Shown here: piece by piece, positions 18,384 to 28,129 of the stretch
Position numbering within the stretch: the stretch's first letter is position 1
How the letters are laid out: every line of letters begins with the position of its first letter
From: Bacteroides nordii WAL 11050 = JCM 12987
GTDB lineage: Bacteria; Bacteroidota; Bacteroidia; Bacteroidales; Bacteroidaceae
Length of the DNA: 64,000 nucleotides
Direction of reading: 5' to 3'
Assembly: GCA_000613465.1 (NCBI GenBank)
Contig: BAJA01000021.1
Span: forward strand, 1 to 64,000
Program-made: the position numbers and the translations under genes
Notes under the pieces: generated by a model
Database searches by the model: none
The model's input: only the letters and a program-made list of their open reading frames with translations
Told to the model about the DNA's origin: nothing

Positions 18384-18675
18384 AGTTCATTATTTTTTTA
18401 GTATCTGAGTTCCGGATGCAAATCAAACCCATTTCCAGAAAAAAAACAAACTATCTTGGTAACAGTAAAGTAACAATATTACTCAAGAAGTAACAGGAAG
18501 GTAACAATACACAGATTTTCTTATTATAAATATGAAATATTAATACTACAAAGCAACATAAACAAAACCAATTCCCCTTGGGCGAAATTTAGTTTAAACC
18601 AATAAAACGTAAGAAATACTCCGATATAAAATACCGGCATGACAAACAGAATGGATTCATATTGTAAACACAAAC

Positions 18676-18710
18676 GATATTGCAGGTTCTCTTCTGGAAC
18701 CTGCAATATC
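18676..18710 (-). terminator. 14-bp hairpin after the FG-GAP gene
   Basis: gatattgcaggttc pairs perfectly with gaacctgcaatatc across a 7-nt loop, 54 bp downstream of the FG-GAP stop codon. It is the likely end of the GH2-GH43-FG-GAP operon. It lies inside a 77-codon open frame that is therefore not credible as a gene. Confidence 0.7.
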
Positions 18711-18763
18711 TTCACAGTAACCCAACGATTATGCTTCTCATTTTTGAATACACCCAATCATTA

Positions 18764-20484
18764 CTAATACATACACTTCAGCGGTGCTCTTTCTCCACTC
18801 ACAGAAACAAGATATACTCCTCTTTCCGACAAAGGAATAACCGTATTAGAAAAACCGGTATTCACAGTTCTACCGTCCATAGTATACACAACTACTTTGT
18901 GATTATCCATACCACGAACCATTACTCCGGTATCTACCGGAACAACCCTGAAATGATCGGATGATACGATTGACCGAATGCCGGTCGCAACAGATAAACC
19001 GGTGGTTGCAAACTTACTACCGGCGTATGACTGATCCAACGTCTGAACACCTACAGTATATCTACCATGCCGAACACACGCATCCGATAGGAGTTGAGGG
19101 CGGAAGAAAGAGAAGTTTGCAAGTCGGTACCTACTTTCAGCCTACCGGTTTCAATATCTACCGGGATCATTGTATATAATTCTCCGGTCGTTTCGTTACG
19201 AACATAAATATTGTAACGCAAAGCAACTTCCGACGTTTCCTTATCAGAACCGGGTAGCCAGGAGATAACAAGTTCGTCACCTTCCATCACAGCCGTAACT
19301 TTGGATGGCGGTTCGGGAAAAGTATTTCCGGAAAGTCCCACCTTTTGCGGATTATTCTCATAAACACGTAACGGAGCCGTATAATAGGAGGCAGGAGCCT
19401 TCTCGTAAGTACCCACATAGCCGCCAACAATTAAGTCCATATTACCATCTCCATTGACGTCACCCATGTTAATACCACCATCCTGATTGACAGGAACCAC
19501 CGGATAGGATTTATCCATAACAAACTTACCCTCCCGCGTCTGATAATAAATACGGTTTCTAAAACCGGAGCCATCACTGGGCTCTCCATTGATCACCATA
19601 TCCATCAGCCCATCGCCATTAAAATCGGCAACCAACGGATTGGCACGGCTCACTCCCAGAATATTACTTTCTTTTTCGGATACATACCGATAGATACATT
19701 TACCATCTTTATCTACAGTGTTGTAATACAAAGAAGAGAGACAGACCCAACCGTCTCCGTTTCCGGTACTGATGATATCCAATGTACCGTCGCCATTAAT
19801 ATCTGCGAGTGTAGACTGTCCCTGAAAAGCTCCGCGAATATTTGAAGGTGTTTCATCCACAAACGCACCGTCACGTTTATTAATATACGTTTTAAGCGCA
19901 GTAGAAGTTTTGTCACTATATCCGGTAAACTCAATATCGAGCCAACCGTCATTATTCAGGTCACCAAACATGACCGATCCATTGGTAGCTGCCTCAAACC
20001 CCTGTTGTTCCTGACGAATAAAGGTACCACTTCCACGATCATTAAGATACAGATCAATGCGGCGTCCGTTGTGATAACTCATCACAACTACATCCGTATA
20101 TCCGTCATGGTTATAATCGCCTACGGATACAGGATTGAAGAATCCTTCATCCTTGTATGGCAAAAAACCCGGAGCAGCAACTTTCTCAAAACGATACCCA
20201 TTCTCTTCTCCCAGATTCCGGTACAAAGCAACTATCTTAATATCACTACTGACATTCCAGTCTCCTCCCTGCCCCATGATCAGCAAATCAAGATTTCCGT
20301 CATTGTTATAATCAAAAAAGACAGCATTCGTATAGGTACTTACAGCCAGATAAGAGTCTTTCTCAAGGGTGAAAGTACCATCACCATTACGCCGGGCGAG
20401 GATAGCCAGTTCATCCCAGACATGAGCAACAGCTCCGATGTACGGTAACGTTGCAAGCAAACAAGCAATTAATCTCTTTTTCAT
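18764..20484 (-). CDS. Exported FG-GAP/VCBS repeat protein with C-terminal sorting-like domain (frame broken once)
   Basis: An exported protein of about 573 residues. The signal peptide is MKKRLIACLLATLPYIGAVA. At least six FG-GAP/VCBS repeats carry calcium-type loops, such as DYNNDGNLDLLI, DYNHDGYTDVVV, DLNNDGWLDIEF, DINGDGTLDIIS, DFNGDGLMDMVI and DVNGDGNMDLIV, building a beta-propeller. A fibronectin-like segment follows, then a tail of the T9SS/por sorting type (KVVVYTMDGRTV, ERGVYLVSVSG). The frame breaks near 19058-19064: the first part ends FGMVD and the second resumes YTVGVQTLDQSY; one missing T explains it (open frames 19051-20484 and 18764-19039 plus). It is last in an operon with GH43 and GH2 enzymes and has a full-length relative at 28130. 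A surface carbohydrate-binding or adhesive role is likely. Confidence 0.82.
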
Positions 20485-20496
20485 AAACCACTCCTT

Positions 20497-22271
20497 TTAT
20501 TCTTCTGTTACCAGACCGCCAGGGCCGTCAAATTTATATTCGAACGAATCGAACCAGGCGCTTCCACCCTCTTCCTTTGTATTATATGAATAAAGCCCTA
20601 CACGAGAACCTTTCCAGTCACGGGAACCTTCCTGGAAGGAATCACCACACTCCAGATAGTTTTGACCATCCAGACTATAAGAGAATTGATGCTTATTATT
20701 CAAGCATCGATCGCCAATTTTACATAAATCACTGGATCACCGCCCTTTTCTACTGTTTTAATCAGCTTTATCTGTCCTTCGTTCTCGTAATAAACAACCG
20801 GGGTTAATGTTCCGGCATCCTTCTGCACCAGAACACCTGCTCCACAGAATTTATTACCAATGCACTCCAGCCCCGCACGTTGTCCTTCGGTCATAGCAGA
20901 ATAATCCATCCGGATAACGGCTTCTCCCTTATACCCCATCGTCTTTTGAGTAAACTGATTACGGGAATCACGCACACTTTCTGCTTTCAATGCTTTGATC
21001 TCCAACCATCCCGGACGGGAAGTAAGCGACCAGTTCTCATTTGCCGGATTATGATTGAATTGCCATTGTACAGCCAGCTTGTCAGAAGAAAAATCATCAC
21101 TGGCCTGCGGTGCATGCGGAGTTACATCACATTTAACAGCAGGCTTTTTGCAGACTTTCACCGGTTCACCAATTCCATTCTTGTCATAGTCCGTGCCGAT
21201 AACCGGGAAACCATCCTCCCATACCACCGGTTGCAGATGCACCACCCGCCCTTGTGGATCAGCCGACTGGAAATGATAGAACCACCATTCTCCCTCGGGT
21301 GTATCTACCAAAGCCCCCTGATGAGGACCATTGACCTTCGTCACTCCCATTTCCAATACACGTTTTGATTCATAAGGTCCATAAATATTTTTAGAACGCA
21401 TCACCGTTTGCCAACCCGAACTTACACCGCCTTCGGGAATACTGATGTAATAATAACCATCCTTCTTAAAGAGTTTCGTCCCTTCGGCAACAGGACCTTC
21501 GTATACTTTCTTGCCATCGTCAAGAAGCCGGGTACCGTCTGCACTCATCTTATGAATATAAATCGGACCGCCACCCAATTGGCTGCGCCCCACATAAGCC
21601 TGTCCGTCATCATCCCAAAGCGGACAAGGGTCTTCCCAACCACCGGCACTCTTCACACAATGTAAAGGTGTCCAAGGGCTGGCAGCGTTTGTAGCTGTAG
21701 ACATAAACAATCCATCGTTTGGCATACATACAAACATCCAGAACTTTCCGTCATGATAGCGTAGCGCAGGTGCCCAACTGCCATCGCCATAGCGCTTCAT
21801 TTCCGAAAAACCGGGAAGATCGATATGATTGTATATCTGACCAACAATGGTCCAGTTTACCATATCATCCGATTCCAGAACTGGTATACCCATAAAGTGG
21901 AATTCGGAACAAATCATATAGTATTTATTCCCCACCCGGATAACGTCCGGATCGGAATAGTCACCATTCAGAATAGGATTGGCAAACGTTCCGTCTCCCA
22001 AATCTCCCCAACGCGGATCTATATACCAGCCACTGGAACCTCCCAGATCCTGCCCGCCACAAAACAATCCCATATAACCGCTATTGGTATATGCCCCTAG
22101 TACCGGGCGAGCCCGGTGTTCACCCGGAAAAAACTCCTGAATAGATTCATCATCTGTTCCTACTCTTTCAAATGCCGTCATTTGCTGCGCAGTAATAGTG
22201 ATAAAAGGTAAGCAGCAAAGAACAAGTGACAGAGCAGACCTGCTTTTCTTTAAAGAGAAAATGTTCTTCAT
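20497..22271 (-). CDS. Glycoside hydrolase family 43 (exported, frame broken once)
   Basis: Exported beta-propeller hydrolase of about 590 residues, probably an alpha-L-arabinofuranosidase or beta-xylosidase of the GH43_12 kind. Signal peptide MKNIFSLKKS to about residue 29. The catalytic propeller starts at NPILNGDYSDPDVIR, which holds the general-base Asp; the pKa-modulating Asp is in GWEDPCPLWDDDG and the general-acid Glu in EGPVAEGTKLF. A C-terminal concanavalin-like sandwich follows (SDDFSSDKLAVQWQFNHNP). An unusual 60-residue segment precedes the catalytic domain. The frame breaks at 20701-20704: IYVKLAIDA is continued by NNKHQFSYSLDG if one base of a short A/T run is restored (open frames 20700-22271 and 20497-20703). 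Next gene starts 12 bp after its stop. Confidence 0.88.
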
Positions 22272-22430
22272 AATTTTTAAAGTTGAAATTTGGTTAATAG
22301 TTAAAAAGATTTGCGGACAAATGTAGTATTATTGATTATTGAATAAGGGTCTAAATGTATCAATAATTATAACTAATGTAGATATTTTCAGTGTTTAAAT
22401 ATAATATAGAATTCGTTGATAGAGAATAAA

Positions 22431-22522
22431 TTTCACCACAGAGTACACTAAGGCACAGAGTTATTATATAATTGATTTTAAATAATTAGAACTCTGTGCC
22501 CTGTGTATACCCTGTGGTGAAT
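22431..22522. repeat. Imperfect long inverted repeat in the GH2-GH43 gap
   Basis: ttcaccacag (22432-22441) and ctgtggtgaa (22512-22521) begin two arms that stay largely complementary through ggcacagagtt and aactctgtgcc. The element occupies the gap between the GH2 stop and the GH43 start. Similar caccacagag palindromes occur in many Bacteroides intergenic regions. It may reduce read-through or set transcript stability between the two enzyme genes. Confidence 0.7.
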
Positions 22523-22532
22523 TACCCTATCC

Positions 22533-25490
22533 TTATTTATTATAAGGAGTTACCGCCAATTTATAAGAACCACCTTGCAACAGTTTCTCATCAAATGAAA
22601 TTGTTACATTCTTTTTCTCACCTGCCATTAATATAAAATAGTTATCATTCATAATAGCGGGCAAAATACGTTCACCATCCGAAGTGCGATATGCCTGTAC
22701 ATGTACGGCAAAAGCCACACCCTTGGCTGAAGCCGGATTTGTAATTGTAGCCTGAATCTCGGCAACTCCGTCTTTCTTCACCATTTTAGAAGAAACTTTC
22801 AGGTCGGCTTTGGGTAAAGAATTCACAGCAGTGAAATCTAAACGGTCATTGCCGCGCCAATAATTATTTTCGGAGAGTACATTCCCGGATTTATCCTTCA
22901 AAGTCAAGCGGATAAAATGAACATCACTCAGGCCTTCACTTGGCTGCGTACCACTCAATACATCAAAGCTCCATAACGAATAACCGAACCACCAGCCCAA
23001 TTCGATACCGAACATACGTACATAGCGGGCATCTACCTCAGGGAATGTAATTTCGTCTACACCACCACGGCCTTCATCCGTTTTATACACTTCTTTCCAA
23101 TTTTGTGCGTCACTGGAAACCTGTATCTTATAAGCTTTTCCAAAGGAAGCTTCCCAATCCAGACGTACACCACCTACGGGTTGTACACTGCCCAGATCCA
23201 CATAAATCCATTCATTATCGGCTTTAGCTGCTGCCCAACGGGTATCTTTCTTACCATCCGTAGCATCCGAAGGCTGTCCGTGAGTCACGCTTGATGCATA
23301 GGTCGGTTTACCTAAAGAAAGGTTCTTCCGTTCTTTATTGAAATCAATCGTAAAGCACTGTACAGTGGTGTTGCTTGGCGAATTCACCGTAGCCGACTTT
23401 GTATATGCTACCACAGGTTTACCATCCAGATTGTATACTTTCACTTCGGCAGTCAGTCCTTCCAGATCACGTGCCGTAGTATTGGCAACCTTTACACCAT
23501 CCGTTACAGGATTCCAAAGAATATGTATCGGTTCGCAAGCAGATTTTGTACCCCAATAAACACCTGTCGGATCATAATAGTAATCATACGTCTGCCACAC
23601 CATCGAAGGATAAGCCGACTGTCCCATCCAGGTCATGATACCTGATGCATCTTCCCACATACGATCCAGCCAGCCCTCATACATAGCTTTATTGGATTCA
23701 AGGTTTATAAGCTGTGCTTTACGGCAGTAATCCTCAATGCCATCGGGTTTGCCAAAACCTTTCTCGATAGAAGCATCATAACGTTCGGGAGCTGCATTGA
23801 AAGCATTCTGACCAAAATAGTGCTTGTTCCACATCTCATCACGTGGCCACCAGTTTTCTTCCGGCATAAACTTCTTAAAGCTTTCAAAAGTAGTCATGGC
23901 AGCAGTACCGATCTCTGTACGGAATCCCCAGCCACGTGCCGGATCGCCTTCCAGACCATCAGGATACTTGGTAAAGTAGAAACGTGGTTCAAAAGCTCCC
24001 CACGGGCCACTACCCGTCAAGCCCTGTGCATGAGAATTTGCCTGGAAATAACGGTCACCACCATCGAAAGTCTTAATATTCTCGGCCATCCAACCTTCTA
24101 ACGGCGGTTGCGGATTAGATTCGTTGTCACCACACCATACGGCAATACTCGGGTGATTGCGTACACGCTTAATCTTCTCCATCATGTTATTATTGAACAC
24201 ATTGAGATCATAAGGCAGGTTCGGATTCGAATTAATCCAAAAATCATCCCACAACATAATTCCGTATTTGTCACAGGCTTCATAGAATTCATCATCGGTT
24301 ACAGAGCCGAGCCAGTTGCGAATCATATTAAAGTTCATCTCTTTGTGCAAACGAATCTTTGTATCATACTCTGCACCACGACAGCGAAGCATATACTCCG
24401 ACATACCCCAGTTAGCCCCTTTTACAAATACAGGAACGTCATTTATATAAACATGAAAAGTGTTATTCTCCTTATCATATGTATATTTTTTAATACCGAA
24501 AGTGACATCTTTTACTTCAGATACTTTTCCGTCTACTTTCACTTCAAAGGTACAAGTATACAAATTAGGCTCTCCGTATCCGTTAGGCCACCACAATTTC
24601 GGACTATTAATCATCAACTGCGGATAATAACGCTTATCGAAGCTAACAGTAGAAGTAGTATTTGCAGACAGATCTACCTCTTTCGTAAAGGTAACGTTAC
24701 CCGGCTTGATGGTCCCTGTAACAATAGCTTTAACCGGTTTGCTTTCATTGTTTTTCACTTCCAGCTGAACAGATAAATCTGCACGGGCACGAGTTGGAAG
24801 ATCTGTACGTATCCACGGATCAATCAGGGTTACGCCGCCGGTATTACTCAGAAATACTTTATCGGTAATACCCATATTCAATCCCGGAACATATGGCATC
24901 CAGTCCCAACCTCCACTCGACAGATAAGTAGGACTACCACAATTGGCCAACGGAGTTTGAGGCATGTGTACCAGTACAGCCAGTACATTCTCTCCTGTTT
25001 TATTTACAATATCAGTTACATTAAAACGTCCCCGATGCATAAAACCATCCAAAATGCCCAAGCTGTGTCCGTTCAGATAAACTTCAGCTTTACGGTTCAC
25101 ACCATTAAAGTTAAGCCAGATCAGTTCCTTGTCAAAATCAGCAGGGACTTTAAATTCAGTACGATACCAAAAGCTACGATCATACTTAGCCCGGTCCACC
25201 TTATGAATATTATCACCAAAATTAGGATCTTTTTCCAGTCCTGCATTTACATAAGCCGTAAAAGCCGTACCGGGAACTACTGCATCTACCCATGAAGATA
25301 CATTATAGCCTGCATTGCACAAAGTGTTTGCATCCCCCTTTACTTCAGCCTGCGGCTTCAGTTTCCAATCAACAACGGGCTCACCACTATGTAGAAAAAC
25401 CTGTTGTGCCTGAGCAGAAAACCCCAAAGTGGATGCCAGCAGCAAAAGTCCGGCTCCTAATGTGTTACTCATCTTTCTTTTCATTTCCAT
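22533..25490 (-). CDS. Glycoside hydrolase family 2, beta-mannosidase/exo-beta-glucosaminidase-like, with discoidin insert
   Basis: Exported enzyme of about 985 residues from the ATG at 25490 (MEMKRKMSNT). Signal peptide ends near SAQAQ. Order: GH2 sugar-binding domain (FWYRTEFKVPADFD, NFNGVNRKAEVYLNG), immunoglobulin-like domain, then the TIM barrel. The acid/base lies in WCGDNESN and the nucleophile is probably the Glu in GFRTEIGTAAM. After the barrel a galactose-binding (F5/8 type C, CBM32-like) domain is inserted (ASSVTHGQPSDATDGKKDTRWAAA, split here for length as ASSVTHGQ and DATDGKKDTRWAA), followed by a C-terminal beta domain. The architecture fits the mannosidase/exo-glucosaminidase branch rather than LacZ-type beta-galactosidases. 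It is the first gene of the minus-strand operon and faces the GH97 gene. Confidence 0.85.
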   Translation of the reverse strand: MEMKRKMSNTLGAGLLLLASTLGFSAQAQQVFLHSGEPVVDWKLKPQAEVKGDANTLCNAGYNVSSWVDAVVPGTAFTAYVNAGLEKDPNFGDNIHKVDRAKYDRSFWYRTEFKVPADFDKELIWLNFNGVNRKAEVYLNGHSLGILDGFMHRGRFNVTDIVNKTGENVLAVLVHMPQTPLANCGSPTYLSSGGWDWMPYVPGLNMGITDKVFLSNTGGVTLIDPWIRTDLPTRARADLSVQLEVKNNESKPVKAIVTGTIKPGNVTFTKEVDLSANTTSTVSFDKRYYPQLMINSPKLWWPNGYGEPNLYTCTFEVKVDGKVSEVKDVTFGIKKYTYDKENNTFHVYINDVPVFVKGANWGMSEYMLRCRGAEYDTKIRLHKEMNFNMIRNWLGSVTDDEFYEACDKYGIMLWDDFWINSNPNLPYDLNVFNNNMMEKIKRVRNHPSIAVWCGDNESNPQPPLEGWMAENIKTFDGGDRYFQANSHAQGLTGSGPWGAFEPRFYFTKYPDGLEGDPARGWGFRTEIGTAAMTTFESFKKFMPEENWWPRDEMWNKHYFGQNAFNAAPERYDASIEKGFGKPDGIEDYCRKAQLINLESNKAMYEGWLDRMWEDASGIMTWMGQSAYPSMVWQTYDYYYDPTGVYWGTKSACEPIHILWNPVTDGVKVANTTARDLEGLTAEVKVYNLDGKPVVAYTKSATVNSPSNTTVQCFTIDFNKERKNLSLGKPTYASSVTHGQPSDATDGKKDTRWAAAKADNEWIYVDLGSVQPVGGVRLDWEASFGKAYKIQVSSDAQNWKEVYKTDEGRGGVDEITFPEVDARYVRMFGIELGWWFGYSLWSFDVLSGTQPSEGLSDVHFIRLTLKDKSGNVLSENNYWRGNDRLDFTAVNSLPKADLKVSSKMVKKDGVAEIQATITNPASAKGVAFAVHVQAYRTSDGERILPAIMNDNYFILMAGEKKNVTISFDEKLLQGGSYKLAVTPYNK

Positions 25491-25795
25491 TTTATCGTAT
25501 TTATAAATAATATCCTCCAAAAAAATCCTGAAAACAACATTACCTTTATATTATAAAAACTATCCATTTTTATATTCTATTAGCTGAGTGCAAAATAAGC
25601 AGATAGATAGCAAAAAAGAAATAGATAATCTTACCATCGATATGGATAATCTTACTTTCCAATATCGTTATTTCTGCAAAGGTAAAATTATCCATATCCA
25701 GAATAGAATTCTCCATTTCAAATGTGCCAAATGTGCCGTTTCTTTGTAGCAACCAATAAAAGAAGCTAATAGAATTTGTAATAACAATACTGAAA
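25491..25795. promoter_or_regulatory. Divergent regulatory region between GH2 and GH97 genes
   Basis: This 305-bp region contains ggataatcttac at 25645-25656, a related word (agataatcttac) at 25624-25635, and an 11-bp inverted repeat, atatggataat (25640-25650) against attatccatat (25687-25697). On minus, 25677-25684 reads TACCTTTG, a good -7 box for the GH2 operon; it lies between the two repeat arms. The arrangement suits an activator such as the HTCS or an AraC protein acting on the minus and perhaps the plus operon. Confidence 0.55.
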
Positions 25796-28063
25796 ATGAA
25801 GAAACACCTTATTTTAACCATCGCTTTATACCTCACCGCGACCTTGCCAATAAAAGCGCAAGAAGAATATACAGTCAGTTCTCCTAACGGAAGTCTGGAA
25901 CTCAAAATCAGCATGCGGGACACTCTCTCTTATCAGATATTCGCTGACGGCGAAGCCCTTTCGGAAATCTCTCCGATCGCAATGATAGTAGAGAGAAACG
26001 GACGTCGGATCACACTGGGAGAGAATCCGGCAGTAGAAAAGTGTTCCCGAAACTCCATCAGTCAGAAAATTCCCATGCATTTAGGCGAAAATGACCAGAT
26101 TGATGATACTTATAATGAAATGATCCTTGATCTGGGTTCTCTCTATTCCTTGCACTGCCGTGCCTATGATGAAGGGGTGGCATACCGGATAGAAAGTAAA
26201 ATAAGCGGAAGTATCACCATTCGGAATGAAATAGCAGAATTCAACTTTAAGGATAACCCGCAAGTATGGATTGCGTACGATGAAGACAAACGTACGATGA
26301 GTCAATGGGAACTTCCTTACAAACGTGAGTTGAGTGTCAAATCTGTTAAAACAGGAGATTATGGTATCAATCCCTGTTTCTTCCGAAATAATAAGAAAAA
26401 TATAGGTATCACCGTTATTGAGTCCGATTTAGAAAACTACCCGGGCATGTATCTGCTTAAAAAAGAAGCCGGTAATAAATTGGTAGGCAAATGGGCCGAA
26501 TATCCTAAAAAAATAAAGAACGATAGTAAATATGATTCACAGGCAGTATTGGAGCGTTATGATTACATTGCCCTGACACCGGGCGTACGTACTTATCCCT
26601 GGCGTGGATTCATTATCAGCCGCGATGATTCGGAATTAATGAACAATGACCTGATCTACAAACTGGCAAAGCCCCAGGTAGAAAGGGATTTCTCCTGGAT
26701 ATCGGCCGGCCGGACAGCTTTTGAATGGTTACACGACGGAGAACTTGAAGGAGACCTTGGATTTATCTACGGTCCTTTTGGAGACGGACGTCCGCATACA
26801 CTTGAATTTTATAAATATTATGTAGACTTTGCCGCGGAAATGGGATTCGAATGGATGACTTGTGATGCCGGCTGGGGAGAAGAATACATCAAAGAGTTAT
26901 GTACATACGCCAAATCAAAAAATATCAAAATCATGGTATGGAGCTACTTTAACTTCCTGCTGGTTGATGCACCGATGCTTGCCCGTTTCAAAGAATGGGG
27001 TATATCGGGGGTGAAAGCCGATTTTATGTCAAGAGATGACCAGGTGGCGTCCGGCTGGATACCTACAATGGCGGAACGCTGCGCCAAATACCAGTTGATG
27101 TTATTACTTCACGGTTGCCCGAAACCGGTAGCCTGGCACCGTACTTATCCGAATATCATCAGTTACGAAGCTGTGACAGGCGAAGAAAGTAACAAATGGA
27201 ACGACAATTGTAATCCATTGTATCACACCGTTATTCCTTTCTTACGCATGCTTGGAGGAGCAATGGATATGACTCCGGGATCTTTACGTAACAAGACCCG
27301 GAAAGGATGGACCTGGAAAGGGACAGGTGCTCCTTGGAGTCTGGGTACACGTGCACACCAAATGGCCCAGTACGTAGTATATCATCAGACATTAGGATTC
27401 GTAAGCGATGCACCAACAGAATACCGTAAATTCCCCGAAATAATGGAATTTCTAAAACATGTGCCTACTATCTGGAACGAAACCAAACCGCTGCAAGGCA
27501 AAATAGGTGAATTTGCTGTCATGGCCCGTAGATCAGATAAGGAATGGTATGTAGGCGGACTAAGCAACTGGACGGAACGGACACTGGATGTCGATTTTTC
27601 ATTTCTTACTCCCGGAATACCTTATAAAGCTTACATCATAGAAGACGTACCGGAAAAAAATAATGATACATCAAGTACAACAGGAGATGCAACAGCTTGC
27701 AAATGCCATACGATTGATGTTACCAGCCAAACCCGGATGAGCTTCAAACTGGCAGAAGGAGGTGGTTTTGTTATGCGCATTTATCCCGATCCCAACTATA
27801 CAAGCGTCAAAAACACAGCACTCCGGGAAAAGGTGCAAATATGGTACGAGCAAAATAATGAAAGTATCTATGTACAACTCCCGGAACACGAACTAACAGC
27901 CGACATTCATCTCTACGATATTACAGGACGTCCGTTCTATCCGGATTATACAAAGAAAGATAATCCGCTCTGCATATCAATAGCGCAACTGTCAAGAGGC
28001 TATTACTGTGTGAAGTGTACTACTCCAGACCTCAGTCAGAGTAAACTCATTTACAAAAACTAA
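25796..28063 (+). CDS. Glycoside hydrolase family 97 (retaining alpha-galactosidase-like)
   Basis: Exported GH97 enzyme of 755 residues. Signal peptide ends near PIKAQ. An N-terminal beta-super-sandwich (EEYTVSSPNGSLELKIS) is followed by a TIM barrel; the segment GVKADFMSRDD places an Asp at residue 409, the position of the catalytic nucleophile in retaining GH97 alpha-galactosidases. Inverting alpha-glucosidases such as SusB lack this Asp and use Glu residues as base, so alpha-galactosidase or a related retaining specificity is favoured. Other landmarks are WMTCDAGWGE, ISYEAVTGEESNKW and GAMDMTPG. The end (residues about 690-755) is a sorting-like beta-sandwich (HLYDITGRPFY, LSRGYYCVKC). It precedes an FG-GAP gene and diverges from the GH2 operon. 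Confidence 0.88.
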   Translation: MKKHLILTIALYLTATLPIKAQEEYTVSSPNGSLELKISMRDTLSYQIFADGEALSEISPIAMIVERNGRRITLGENPAVEKCSRNSISQKIPMHLGENDQIDDTYNEMILDLGSLYSLHCRAYDEGVAYRIESKISGSITIRNEIAEFNFKDNPQVWIAYDEDKRTMSQWELPYKRELSVKSVKTGDYGINPCFFRNNKKNIGITVIESDLENYPGMYLLKKEAGNKLVGKWAEYPKKIKNDSKYDSQAVLERYDYIALTPGVRTYPWRGFIISRDDSELMNNDLIYKLAKPQVERDFSWISAGRTAFEWLHDGELEGDLGFIYGPFGDGRPHTLEFYKYYVDFAAEMGFEWMTCDAGWGEEYIKELCTYAKSKNIKIMVWSYFNFLLVDAPMLARFKEWGISGVKADFMSRDDQVASGWIPTMAERCAKYQLMLLLHGCPKPVAWHRTYPNIISYEAVTGEESNKWNDNCNPLYHTVIPFLRMLGGAMDMTPGSLRNKTRKGWTWKGTGAPWSLGTRAHQMAQYVVYHQTLGFVSDAPTEYRKFPEIMEFLKHVPTIWNETKPLQGKIGEFAVMARRSDKEWYVGGLSNWTERTLDVDFSFLTPGIPYKAYIIEDVPEKNNDTSSTTGDATACKCHTIDVTSQTRMSFKLAEGGGFVMRIYPDPNYTSVKNTALREKVQIWYEQNNESIYVQLPEHELTADIHLYDITGRPFYPDYTKKDNPLCISIAQLSRGYYCVKCTTPDLSQSKLIYKN

Positions 28064-28129
28064 ATTATTGAGAGAATGAATTTCATCTCCGATAAACGAC
28101 TTTAATATTAACCATTAAATAGTTACATT

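Noticed and set aside
18524..18757. 77-codon open frame after the FG-GAP gene
   Set aside because: It starts at TTG and is crossed by a perfect 14-bp terminator hairpin; only its hydrophobic end hints at a decayed copy of the small membrane protein.
24108..24776. 222-codon open frame antisense to the GH2 gene
   Set aside because: Antisense shadow with no domain features.
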